Shown here piece by piece: positions 36,170 to 47,500 of a stretch of DNA of 64,000 bases. Numbering within the stretch: the first letter of the stretch is position 1; the number at the start of each line of letters is the position of its first letter. Origin of the DNA: Pleodorina starrii (lineage: Eukaryota > Chlorophyta > Chlorophyceae > Chlamydomonadales > Volvocaceae); contig BRXU01000004.1 in assembly GCA_030267565.1 (NCBI GenBank), forward strand, positions 459,001 through 523,000. The letters run 5' to 3'. A program made the position numbers and the translations under genes. The notes below the pieces were generated by a model. The model was not told the origin of the DNA and did no database searches. It saw only the letters and a list, made by a program, of their open reading frames with translations.

Positions 36170-36930
36170 CTCGGCCGCACGGTGCACCCTGACTGACCGA
36201 CCTACTGCGAGTGCTGTGTCTTCTCCCTTGGGCCCGGACCCTCGTGTGACGCGGCACCTCCCTGCCGATTCAGAGACGCGTGCCGTCCCTTTCCCCTTTG
36301 CCATGCGCTCACTGCCTGAGGCGCACGGAGCCCACTTCCTTAGTGCCCGGTCCCGTGCGTGGTGCACCCCTCCCCTGCAGAACCCACGGTGCGCGCCGCC
36401 CCCCTTTCCCCCTGGCTCGGTCTCTCGCGTGGTGCGCCCTCCCCGTGGTGCACGCCGCCACCCTTCTCCTGATACGGTATTCGGTCTCACGCTCGATGTG
36501 CCCCTCCTGGCAACCCCAGCGGCGCACACCACCCTCCTCCTTTCCCACCCTGTACTCGATGCCGCGCGCCCTGCGTCCCCTCCTGCTGTCCGAGCGGCGT
36601 GCACCACCTTTTCCCGTTTCCCCATGGACTCGATCCGCACGTGGTGCACCATGCCTCAGCGGCGCGCGCCGCCCCCCCCCCCGGTCCCTTGGTACCTGGT
36701 CTCGCGCGCGATGCGCCCCTCTTCGGCCGACCCCGCGGTGCGTGTCGCTTCCCCTTTCTGCCTTGTGCCCTATTCCGTGCGTGATGCACCCCGCCTACAG
36801 CCCCCCCGGTGCGCACCACCCTTTCCCCCCGAACCCGGCCCCGCACGAGATGGGCCCCCTGCTGCCATACCCGCGGCACACGCCGCCCCTCCCCGTTGGA
36901 ACCGGTCCCACGCGCAACTTGCCCTCTAGG
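36170..36930. repeat. Degenerate minisatellite, period about 65-78 bp
   Basis: Ten or so diverged units, each with a GCGGTGCGC.CC.CC box, a CTTTCCCCC stretch, a TCGC(G/A)CG(T/C)G(A/G)TG box and a CCCCTCCTG-type box. Because unit lengths stay near multiples of three, one plus-strand frame (without ATG) stays open across them and shows a peptide period of about 24-26 residues. Confidence 0.7.
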
Positions 36931-38243
36931 TGTGGGCGCACGGTGCACAGTTGTGAACGACCTGTGTGTGGCGGTATCCGTCTCCCGTGTCGCCTGCCGC
37001 TCCCCGTGGCCTTGGCCTGAGACCCCTGTCCTTTCCGTAAGCCCAGGCTCGTCGTGCTGACTGACCTGGCCCGCGCGGGCCGAGCCTTCAACCTTGGTGT
37101 CCGGGGGCGGTGGCTCTGTTACTTGACGTGTGGGGCTGTTGCCCGGCAGCCGCAGGCCCAAGCCTTGTCTCCCCATCTCGGTGTTTGGCAACGGTCCTCG
37201 ACTTCCTGCTGGAGGGGTTGGCGTACCTTCCCGAGGGTGGCATGCCTTCCTTGTTTGGTCCCGCCCTAGGCCCAGTAAGCCCTCGAGTGCCTCCTGAGCG
37301 GCTGCGCATGCTTACTATTACCGTAAGCGGTCCTTCTGCCTCCCGCTGGCTGCTGCCGGTCTCTCCGATGTGGCATTCGACAACGACTGGCGCGCGGCTC
37401 AGTCATTCCGACTAGCGATGTTGAGGCGTGGCAAGGTGTTGTGTTGCCTCGTTTCCAGAAGCCGCATGGTCCCGCTCATTGACAACAGGTGCGACATAGC
37501 TCCGAGGATGAGTGTGACGAGCACTGTACGCCCTGGGCCCCAGTTTGCCACTATACTAAATGTTGTCGCAGGCGTCTGCTTTGTCCGAATGCAGTTTGGC
37601 ACCGGATGCTTGGCGTTTCGCTGTCATGAGCGTCATCATAAGCGTCGTCGTACCACCGACACCCCATCGGTGAAGCCGCGCTTACAGCATGCCCTAGCGG
37701 GATGTCAGTAGAACTGATTGTATGCCGTTACGCCTATTTTTTAGGCCGCCTTACGGCCATTGAACATGTTGCAACCGCTGCCGGCTGCGACCTATCTGAT
37801 ACTGAGCTTTTGTCAAACTTTCATATGCAACATAATTCCATGTCATGTTTGTTTATGTGCCGGCGTACATATTTGCTGAAGTTACCCTCTGAGGTCGCTA
37901 TCCGTTTGTGAATGTATTGCGACCGGCGCCTGAGGTCGCGCCGCATCGCGCAATGCACGTTGTTTACAATGCGGCATTGACTGCCATTGAAAGACTTCCT
38001 TGGAGGCGTTCTGGTCGCGCGCCGGCGGGTCGCTCGTCCATGGAGCCTTTGAATGGCTGCGACGTGGGCGTGCCTGGCTCTCCGACACGGAGGCAGCCAT
38101 CAATAATATAGAATGCTGATTCCCAGAAATTTCGGTGGCCAGAAGTCGCAAAAGACGAGTGCGTTTTGCGACACCACATTTTTTTTGGGGTATGCAGTCC
38201 CTTCGCAATCTACGATTGCTCCGGGAACATGGGCAATCCTACA
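36931..38243. other. Unassigned region
   Basis: A plus-strand frame at about 37370-37711 (114 codons, no ATG) includes WRAAQSFRLAMLRRGKVLCC and is not low complexity, but I recognise no family. It could be a transposon or gene remnant. Confidence 0.3.
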
Positions 38244-38284
38244 GGGCGGGGCCCCCCTGGGCGCTTCGCGCTGGGGCCCCGCCC
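38244..38284. repeat. Strong GC hairpin
   Basis: GGGCGGGGCCCC (38244-38255) is the exact reverse complement of GGGGCCCCGCCC (38273-38284), and the loop region contains a further GCGCTTCGCGC mini-hairpin. It lies immediately before the 284-bp duplication. A related GGGCGGGGCCCCAC occurs at about 34415. Confidence 0.85.
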
Positions 38285-38286
38285 AA

Positions 38287-38842
38287 AAATGTCAAACGTT
38301 AATAATTATCGGGCTGACCTTGTTGTTGGCAGCGAGCGGATCGCGAGCTTCCTGGGACTGACGATGCGTGAGAGGACGCATACAGTGGCCGCAGCCACTC
38401 CAGCCACAGCAACATCATGCAATAGCATCATGTTTATCGGCCGGGATGACGACGTTTGTACTGGGTACAGATACGGGGCTCGTTATTAGGTGTAAGCACC
38501 CAATGTTCCGGTATCAAAAACGTGTCTACTACTCATGTATGATTTGTCTTATATACACAAAGATACCTGAAAATGTCAAACGTTAATAATTATCGGGCTG
38601 ACCTTGTTGTTGGCAGCGAGCGGATCGCGAGCTTCCTGGGACTGACGATGCGTGAGAGGACGCATACAGTGGCCGCAGCCACTCCAGCCACAGCAACATC
38701 ATGCAATAGCATCATGTTTATCGGCCGGGATGACGACGTTTGTACTGGGTACAGATACGGGGCTCGTTATTAGGTGTAAGCACCCAATGTTCCGGTATCA
38801 AAAACGTGTCTACTACTCATGTATGATTTGTCTTATATACCT
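38287..38842. repeat. Perfect tandem duplication, 284-bp period
   Basis: About 272 bp starting AAATGTCAAACGTTAATAAT at 38287 recurs at 38571 with no difference that I can see. The copies are separated by CACAAAGATACCTG, a sequence also present at about 34365. Identical copies imply recent duplication or an assembly collapse/expansion event. Confidence 0.93.
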
Positions 38843-39050
38843 GTGTACTCGTGTGTGAGCTTGAAGGGATGGCTATTCGGTTCCGGAGCTATCGGACAGT
38901 GCATCTCTGTGTGTGTAAGGATGTCAGGCACATTCGTAAGGCTTCCATTACGACAAGGGCCTTATGGCGCTTGCAACCAACTCCGTTCAAATACTGGAGG
39001 GAGTCCGTGTCCCAAATTTGCCGTATGAATGGTAACGGAAAAGGGGTCCA

Positions 39051-39585
39051 GACCCCCCCCTCCCCCATCATTCATGCTATGCCCCCCATCCCCAATCATT
39101 TATGTAGCTTAAATTTTGCCGCCATGCAGAGTTCGGCGAAGGAATAGTCCTCGTTAAACTGAATCCTAAGGCAGTATTGTTTCATGTATTCTTCTTTGAG
39201 CTCCTCAAGGCTCATTAATTGCGGAGCAACCCACTCGTCGTTGCCTTCTAGGCCGTTCCAGGCCGTTCCCTGTCGTTCAGCTGCAGAACCCAGAGACAAA
39301 GCGGGCCAGACACAAGCCTACTTGTCAAGCTGTATCGATTATATACAATTTTGTGGATAACCATTCGGATCCTTCCGACACTAATAATAATACCGGTGCT
39401 GACCTTTAGCGGGCATATTACATTATCTGAATGATGAAGATACAGATACGACTTTATCACGTGTTCTGGAAGGGAACCCGATAAAGCGAGCAAGGCCAAG
39501 AACGGCCTGGAGTAGCGGCTCGCCTGCTCGTTCGCCCTGAAGCCAGCCCCGAAACCAGTAACGAATGATGGGGGAGGGGGGGGTC
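39051..39585. mobile_element. Small element bounded by a perfect 23-bp inverted repeat
   Basis: GACCCCCCCCTCCCCCATCA plus TTC at 39051-39073 is the exact reverse complement of 39563-39585. The interior holds a minus-strand coding-like exon. No clear target-site duplication was seen next to the repeats, so they may be subterminal. It is called a MITE-like or other DNA-transposon fragment by structure only. Confidence 0.5.
39096..39281 (-). CDS. Coding-like exon of unknown family inside the inverted repeat
   Basis: After an acceptor (TCTGCAG, exon from about 39281), a minus-strand frame reads through WVAPQLMSLEELKEEYMKQY and FNEDYSFAELCMAAKFKLHK to a TGA at 39096. The sequence is charged and helical and not low complexity. 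I do not recognise it; it may be a transposon-borne C-terminus. Upstream exons were not found. Confidence 0.3.
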   Translation of the reverse strand, partial: AERQGTAWNGLEGNDEWVAPQLMSLEELKEEYMKQYCLRIQFNEDYSFAELCMAAKFKLHK

Positions 39586-39756
39586 AAGCGGCCCCCCCCA
39601 CCACACCCCATACTTTCTCCCCACCCCCCCTATTACCATTCCGACGAAAAAAACGGGACGCGAACACGCTGCACTGAAACTCATACCTAATTGGTTTCTT
39701 TCGATACCACCATTCTGTGGTTTCTAACCTCTTTAGATTAGTTGTATTAACGGCAT

Positions 39757-39784
39757 ACTGTAACGGAACGAGCTCCGTTACAGT
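39757..39784. repeat. 11-bp perfect hairpin
   Basis: ACTGTAACGGA (39757-39767) and TCCGTTACAGT (39774-39784) are exact reverse complements separated by ACGAGC. This could be a transposon end or a regulatory palindrome. Confidence 0.75.
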
Positions 39785-40239
39785 GTGCGTATCAGGGTAG
39801 AGTTCGACCTAGTTCGACGCGAGCTCGGTTCCGACCAGCTGCCACTGCCGACTTTCTGTTTACTATTAACGTGTGCTCGTGCATTTGTCCGAATCAAGCA
39901 TTTGATGATGTTATCCCACTTTCGGCGCCTCGGTCCTACTATATCCACTTCAGTATATTATTAGCACTGTGTTACTACAGTATACGAGTCGACAGTATCA
40001 GTATCTCAAATCATCCTGCCTTGTGGCTTAACAGTTTATTGCCTTGCTGGACTCGCTCGTTCGCTCGTTCGGGCCTTCGGCCCCTTTCGGCCTCCACGCG
40101 CTCACTCGCTCGTCCAGCCGACCATATACTGTCACGCCGCTAGGCAGGATATTTTCGATATACTGACTCACCGGGTGGGATCCCAGCGTGGGATCACTTT
40201 CCAATGAAGCGATTTCGCCGGTGATTTGGTTAGTGGCCT

Positions 40240-40325
40240 GGTCTAGATGTTCTATTGAACATCAGACCCACAGAGCCGTGCGATCGCACTATGTAGCTGT
40301 TATCCAACTCCTCTGTAATTAATTA
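40240..40325. repeat. Dispersed repeat, copy 2
   Basis: Related to 10858-10940 (shared CACAGAG.CGTG.GATCGCACTATGTA and CTCCTCTGT), ending in AATTAATTAA. It lies about 500 bp before the recombinase frame and may mark the 5' part of that element. Confidence 0.6.
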
Positions 40326-40801
40326 AATTCACCGGGTGGTTAACTGGTACTTAGGGTTAAGCTTTGAGCTCGTAAGGCCCAGACGAGCCAGGAGGTTGAA
40401 TAGGTTGAATGTTCGCTTTCCCCCCCCCCCCCTGCCGGAATGCCGGAGTGGAGGTTGGCCAACGAACTACGGCGAGGCCAAGAGCACAGATTGAGCTAAT
40501 TATTGCCAATCTCTATAGCTTATAATTTGCTTACTGGCTCCGCGTCTTACCGCCAGTTCCCCTTCCCGTCGTCCCCAGAGCTTTCCCAGGTCCTCCGCGG
40601 ACCGTCTGCGGCGTCCGGATTCATCTCCAACACACCTGTCTACATCCAATGTACTCCGGTAGGTACGCGCCTCCTCACTAGCCCTGGCCGCCACCCGGCC
40701 CTGCCTACTTCGAGGATTCCCTGGCCTAAACCGCCTGGCCCCGGCCACCCAGGTTGCACCTGCACCGATGACGCTATCTGAGAGGGCGAGCCGCGGCCAG
40801 C

Positions 40802-42975
40802 ATGGCCGCCGTCGCGCCACCTCCCATCCTGGGCCCTGCAGAGGCCGCTGCCACCTATCTGCAGAGTCTGGTCAGCACCGAGGAGGTGATCTCGCTGGCC
40901 CTTGCTCCCTCCACCTGCAAACAACAGCAAGCCGCCGGTCGCGAGGCGAGTTCGTGGTTCATTAGCCCGGGCATGGGCTGTGACCTAAGCACCTGTACCC
41001 CCGACGACTAAGTCGTATACATCATGGGCGGCTGGTTAAATACCTACCGGCGCCTTGGCGAGGCGGACAAGGCCCCTTCGTTCAACACCCTCAAGCACCA
41101 CCTCTCACTCCTCTCCGGCCTCTTCCGGCGCCTAGGACGGCGTGGCTAGTTCGACTTGTTGACTTAGATGCGACTGAGCGTAGCGATCGGAGCCTCTAAG
41201 TCTGGTTCTGTGCGACTGTCGTACAACCGGTAATCGAGTGGCGCGTTTATTATGCTTTCGCTCCTTCGTTACAGGCATTCTGCCTTTCACTCAGTAGAGC
41301 TTCAGCTTTTCATAGCTGTTAGTTTCCCGCCCGCCTCCCTCGACTGTCCTCTCCCGCGCTCAGACGCCTCCACCATCGGCTCGGCCATCGGCGGGTCGCC
41401 CGCGGGCTCCGGTTGACGGCCGGGCCCGGCGGCCTTCGGCGGGGCTGGGGGGGTCCTTGTCTGGGTGTGGTTGGGCGGTGGGTGGCGCGGCAGGGGGGGG
41501 GCTCGCCCGGTTTTTTTTCGCCGGCCATCTGCCTGGCGTGTGGTTATCGCCCCGCGGGGGCGGTGGTTCGGGTGCGTTTTTGCCGCGGCGGCGGCGGTTT
41601 GGTGGTGCGCGGTTGCGGGTTTGGTGTCGCGCCGCGGGATGTGGGTTTCGTGTGGGGTGGCCGCGCGCTCGGCTGGTGGGCGGCTTGGAGGGCCGCGCGC
41701 GCGGCTGGTGTGTGTTAGGCTGAGTTCTCCTGCAGTGTAAGGGCCCTTGGCAGCTGGTTCCCCGCTCCTCGTCTCAATGGCTCTCTCAAAACAGCCCATT
41801 CGGCCAGCCCGTCATCTTCGGCAGAGCCAGGAGATTACAGGTTTAGGGAGACAGGAGCACAGAACCCGCCACCGGTCTCGGCATTCCTTGCCAGTCGCCA
41901 GAGGTGGAGGGTTTCCGCAAGCGTTACACCAAAGGGGTGGCGTCGGGCGGCCTGGTGGAGGTCTCCGCGATTCCCTTGCACCCGCCCAAGTTCCACTCCC
42001 TGGTCGACTACCTGTGGAGCGTCATTCGGGCGGCCCGCTCGCGGTTGGAGGAGCTACTGCTACTCCTCCGTGACCTGCTCTGCATGCTCTACATGTGGGC
42101 GCGCGGATGAAGGTTTCCCTCAATTCGAGGGTATGGAGGAAGCGATGAGATGGGATCCTCCCCGTTTGGCGAAGATGCTTGAGCGCATGTGGGCCCACCG
42201 CAACTCAATGGTCCCCTTTGGCCGCTAGTATCCCCTTCTCCTGCATGGGCGGTATTTCTACTGTTGTGCTTTTAGGCGTTTTAGTTCCCTTGGGCCCTCG
42301 GCTCGTATGGGTTTTTTGTTCATGAGAGGGGCACGCACCCCCAACCATGTAACAAACACACACACACACACACATGTGGGCCACATCTATGCGCGGGGCC
42401 GACGTGGGCAGGCTGCGTTTGGAGGACTTCCGCGACCCTGCCTCCGGGGGGCGCCGTCCCTTTGGGGGCTTTCCCCTGCCCCTTCCAGGCCTGGGCGACT
42501 CCTACCCTACTGGCGTCTCTCGCTTGGTGTCTCAATTCGGCACCAAAACCTACCAGGCGTCTCGCGCGCCGGGCATCACCTTCGTTCCTGGCGTCGACCC
42601 CCAGACCTGCTTCCTCCGTGGTCTGGCGGTCTACCTGGCGCTCTGCTCCAGCCACCGCTCACCCCCGGGCTCCGCCGTGACGTGCTATCTGTTCCGGCCC
42701 CCGGCGGCTGGGGGGGGGGTCGCATTAAGGAGGCGCCCCTGTCCAGCAGCGCCTTGGGTGCGCGGCTGCGGACGCACCTGATGAACGCTGGGCTGTACGA
42801 GGGCGAGACCAACCACGGCTTTCGCCGGGGCACACTGCAGGAGGCCCAGCGTCAGGGCGCCATGCCGGAGGAGTTGTCGACCTTGGGGCAGATCCGTACG
42901 CCCGCCGTGCTGAAGCGCTACCTCGACCCGCACCGCCACCTGGCTTCCCGCGACGTCCGCCCGCGCGTGCAGTGA
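40802..42975 (+). mobile_element. Decayed tyrosine-recombinase element (DIRS/Crypton-type)
   Basis: Four coding pieces make one tyrosine recombinase. 40802-41155 is the N-terminal part (YIMGGWLNTYRR, SFNTLKHHLSLLSGLFRRLG). 41880-42100 contains SPEVEGFRKRYTKG. 42372-42718 contains SMRGADVGRLRLEDF, with the box A Arg at 42392. 42719-42975 contains NHGFRRG (His 42814 and Arg 42823, the HxxR box) and VLKRYLDPHRH (catalytic Tyr 42919). Lesions are an in-frame TAA at 41009, a roughly 700-bp interruption after 41155, a 271-bp insertion at 42101 and a frameshift in the G run near 42710-42718. The enzyme would have inserted circular element DNA. No reverse transcriptase was found nearby, so DIRS, Ngaro and Crypton cannot be separated. 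Confidence 0.78.
42101..42371. mobile_element. 271-bp insertion with 10-bp target-site duplication
   Basis: ACATGTGGGC occurs at 42091-42100 and again at 42372-42381. Ignoring the intervening 271 bp, the recombinase frame continues unbroken across the junction. The insert ends in a (CA)n tail. A short element with a simple-repeat tail and a target duplication suggests a SINE-like retroposon. Confidence 0.7.
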
Positions 42976-44572
42976 TCTCCGGAGTCTCTCTCTTCTCCGC
43001 CCAACCACTCCGGCTGTGGAAGCCGTGGGTGCTCGCGCGGCTTGAAGGGTGGGTGGTGTTTTGACTTTCGTGCGCCCAATTGTATCGCAACTCCGTGGCG
43101 TAACTCCGTGTACGTTACGCTTCTATGTATTCTAGTTACGCGAGAACTATGCGGTCGGCCCTAGCTTAGTCTCGGCGTCTGGCATTCCTGGCGTACGGCG
43201 CGGTTGCCGTTCGGCGGGTGTCAACGTGGGTCCGTTGTCTCGGTTGTACTTTCAACAATTCTGATGCTTGCACCCAAGCAACCACCCAAACCCAAACCCA
43301 GATACCCCCCCGCATGTCCATTGTGGATCATATCACTCGTACCTCATGCGGCGGTCCGGGGGCCGCGGCCCACAGTCCGGGAACATGCTGAGATTCTTGA
43401 ATCCAAAGCAAGACTGGGCTGCCAAAAATGCACACATATCCTAGCGCCGAAGGGGTCAAACAGGCTTGATGGGTCAGCGAGCGGCCGTACGGGCCGCTGC
43501 AAGGGCTGCAACACATGTATATTTCGGTCGAATGTTTGCCATTTCGGTACCCGCAGCCGCGGCCCGTATGCGAATGCCGGCTGCGATACGACTCCTTATG
43601 ACCCTCAGGACCCTCAGCTCCTGCCGGCCTCTGGTTGCCACAGTTGGCAGTGGGCATGATAGCGGCTGGTGGCGCCCCCCGGCGCGCGCACATGCACCCC
43701 CTGAGTCCGGACTGGCTGGCATAAGCCCTCCAGGCGGCGCCAGTGGCGCGGGCCTAACCTACTGGTACGCCTTCCGCTTGTGAGTTGCCTTTGTTGGTCC
43801 ACCAGGTGGACTTCCGTCCGAGGGCTTGTGTTAGGTGTCTTGTGAATTGCGATGCTGACCACCTCCCGCGTCCCGCCTCGCACTACTGCAGTCCATATTG
43901 ATCCGCGTCCAATGATGTTCCTCGGGCCGTTCTGCCCTCTCGAAGTTTCCTCTGTCGTACACGGTATGAGCCGTACATGGCCGTACCGCACGTGCCCAGA
44001 TGTCGAGTGGGGGAAGCCTGCTAAGGAAAACGACGCGAATACAGCAACAGCGCACATGGGAAAGGGTCTTGCTTCGCTCGTACTTGGTTGAAGGGTGGCT
44101 TGAAGGGTGGCGCAAGCGTCGTCGTCGCCATGTCGTCTGCACCGCTCAGGCGCCGGGCCCTGAGCCCCAAAGCCCACCGGTACACGAGCCAAACGACTCA
44201 AATAGGAGCTTGACAGCAAATGGTTGCGCCAACCAATCCATACTTAGGAGGCGCCCGCGTCGCAAGCAGGCTACGGCTCGCAAGATTACGGTACATTGTA
44301 CGATCGTACGACTTTGGCGAGCGCGACGCTAACTAAGGAAGGCCAAAAGGCGAGACCTAGGCGCAGATTGTGACATTTCTATGGCAAGATGTACGGGTGT
44401 ACACAAAACAACTCTACCGCTCCCCCCTCCTGCTTTTTCTTCGCGGCTCCGATAAGGCTATTGGGGCGAACTTTGCGGCAAGCTCATACATGAGCTTCAG
44501 TAGCGAATTGTGATATTTGCTTGTGTATCTATTGACCAGCGCGTGGCTGCGGCGCCCGTCCAACGTGGAGAC
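42976..44572. other. Intergenic region, nothing recognised
   Basis: Mixed-composition sequence with overlapping frames on both strands but no known motif. It may contain the promoter of the IFRD gene, which starts at 44573. Confidence 0.4.
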
Positions 44573-47500
44573 ATGGGAGGCCGCAGTAAGTTGGGATTGG
44601 GTCTGCTTTGCCTGTATAACGGTGCGCACCTGCGACCGGCTGTGACGCATTATGGTTTATTGCAGGGCGAGCAAATGGCGTGGCAGCTGCCGCTGCTTCG
44701 TGCCTGGAGCTCGCCTCTCTCGGCCGAGAGGGGCCGGGCAGCGTCAGCACAGCCAGCGTTTGCAGTGCCTTCAGCTACCTCGATGGCGAGGCAGACGACA
44801 TTCAAGTCGACGAATTCGAAAAGCGACTGGACTCGCTGTTTGAGAAGAGGTGCGGCAATTGGCTTCCGAAAGTACCTGCAATGTGTCCTAGGCCGTACCG
44901 CCCAAGGCCTGGCACTCTTTCCGCAGGGGCTCAACAAGGGAGAAGGCACTGGAGTCGCTCGCCGTCATGCTGCGGGTGGACTACCGCTTCAACGACTGCC
45001 TGGAACAGTGAGTCAAAACCACCAATGCCACGACGGCAACGAAGTCCGTCTCGGGCCCCGTCCTTCCCTCTTTTTATCACCAGCACGCTCTCTAAGCCAC
45101 AACAATGTCTCCTTACCAAGTTCAAAGGAGACGGTCCCCACCTCACGTCGCCGCGGTTACTTTGCTGCGGCTCCACCATCGCCATTGACCCCATACGCCC
45201 CGCCCCGTGTGGCTCGCTTGCGCTTCTCACCTCTCACCTCACCCTTGCGTGACACCACGCACGTAAAGACGCCGCGCTATTCCCAAAACCCCTCAACAAG
45301 CCCCGCTGGCCTTTCCTCCTCCCATCTCCACGCCCCTCTTCTCCCCCAACCCCCCCACACACACCCCAGCACTGCTGCAAACGGTACCTTTGACGCACCG
45401 CACCGCATACTTCATCCCCGCTCACGCCCTCACCATCCCCGCTCACGCCCTCACCGCCCCTGCCCCCGCAGCACCGAGACCCTGACCAGCCGCTGCCTGA
45501 CGGCCCTGAAGCGGGGCTCCGCCGTTGAGAGCAGCCTCGCCTCCCAATTGCTGGGCCTCCACATCCTCACACTCGGCCAGCCGGATGAGAGGTGGGACAG
45601 TAAAGACGATACCGTACGGGGCAGTAAACACGATACCATACGGGGCAGTAAAGACGATACCGTACGGGGCAGTAAAGACGACACCGTACGAGTCGATAAT
45701 GAAAACGACATGGCAGTGGAGGGACGGAGGCGACGTAGGGGGCACGTGGGGGGGCGCGTGTGGTGGGGGGGCATAGGCGGTGGGGGGGGGGTGGGCGAGG
45801 TGTCGGTGTCAGTCAAACAGGCGCACACGCGGGGAGACAGAGCTGAACACGCAGCGGGGAGGGGGCTGGCGGGCCGGAGGCCTGGACCTGACTGATAGAC
45901 TGACTGGCTGGCTGGCTGACTGGCTGACTGACTGGCTGGCTGACTGGCTGGCTGACTGGCTGACCACCGTAACGAGCGGGAAGGGAGGAGAGAGAGGCGC
46001 GGGTGAGGGATTAACTAGGCGCTGAACCGACCACTGAACCGACCGCTCCCGGGTTCGATTCCCTCTCTCCGCCGCGGTATCTTCTTTCTTAGATGCTCAC
46101 CCTCCTCCCCGGTCCCCGCCCTACTGCGGCTGGGCCCGTCCGCCGACGTCCGCCCCCCCCCCTCGGCTACAGACCTGCAAGTCCCCCATTCATGACCGAT
46201 CGACCGCCTCCACAAACTCCCTCTCCCTCACCCTCTCCCCCTGCCTTTCGCCATCCGTACCGCCTTGTCGTACCGCCATCCCGTACCGCCATGCCGTACC
46301 GCCCTGTCCCCCAGCTTGTTCCAGAGCCTCCGCCCGGAGCTGGAGCGCACCGCTGGTGGGTCCAACGGCGGCGGCTCTGCGGTTCAGGTGGCGGCGGCGG
46401 ATACTCTGGCTCTGGCGGCCTTTGTGCTGGCGGAGGATGAGGAGGGCAGCCGGGGGGTGATGGACCGACTGAGGGCAATGTGGGGCAAGGGTGAGTGAGT
46501 TGGGTGGGGTGGGGTGGAGTCAGTGGGGGCGGATGCAGAACGGCTGCTGGGTCTGTGTTGTGGCGACAATTTGACATTTGAGTGCGGAAGTATGACGTAT
46601 GTGAACATTAAGAGTGCGGAATCAGAAGAGTGCCAGCGGGCAGGTATGGAACGGGGGTAGACCGTGCCTCCTGTTCTGACGAACTGATTGTGATGTGACA
46701 TGACACGTGACATGTGACATGTAACTTGTGGCCACCCCGCAGGTGATGCGAAGGTCCGCGCCGCCGCCGTTCGCGGCTGGTCCTTTCTGGTTACCTTGCT
46801 GGACTGCCAGATGGGGGAGCACGAGGCGGCCGCCTGTCTGGGGGCCCTGGCGGGGCTGCTGGGGGAGCGGGATCTGGAGCTGCGGACCGCGGCGGGGGAG
46901 GCGGTGGGGGTAATGAGGGCGTGCGGCTGCGCAGACCACGTGCTGGACGAGATGTTGGACGAGCAGGACGAGCAGCAACAACGGGAGGAGGACGAGCGAG
47001 CGGGGGACGAGGAGGAGGACGAGGACTGTGGCGAGGAGAAGGATGGGGTGGGGAGTGCGGCGGCGGCTGGTGGGCGGAGCGGAGGTGGCAGCAGCAGCAG
47101 GAAGCAGCAGCAGCAACAGCACGCGAATGGGCGCGGCGGGCGGCGGGCCACTGGTGACAGTGGTGGCGAGCTGGGCGACTTGGTGGAGCGCATGCAGGAG
47201 CTGGCGTGTAACCAGGGTGAGGGGGGACAGGGAGTGATATGCTCCTTGATATAACTATGAGTGAGGGGGGAGGGGGTAACAGGAAACGGCCTGGGACGGG
47301 GGAGGGGGAGCAAGTGGGTTGGGAAGGGTGAGTGAGCCAAGTGGGTGGTTGGGATGGGAGGGAGCGGATGGGGAAAGATGAGAAACAGCAAGACGATGGC
47401 ACCCGGCTGGAACCCAGCCACCGTAGAAGGTTACCGGAGCCGAAGAAAGTACCGTTGTACTGCCAAACATGTGCCGTATTACCGTACCGGTATTACCGTA

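Noticed and set aside
41302..41799. 166-codon minus-strand Pro/Arg/Thr-rich frame
   Set aside because: GC-skewed low complexity inside the interrupted recombinase element; no motif.
44510..45895. 461-codon plus-strand frame across IFRD introns
   Set aside because: Runs through introns in a frame different from the IFRD exons; starts without ATG and matches nothing.
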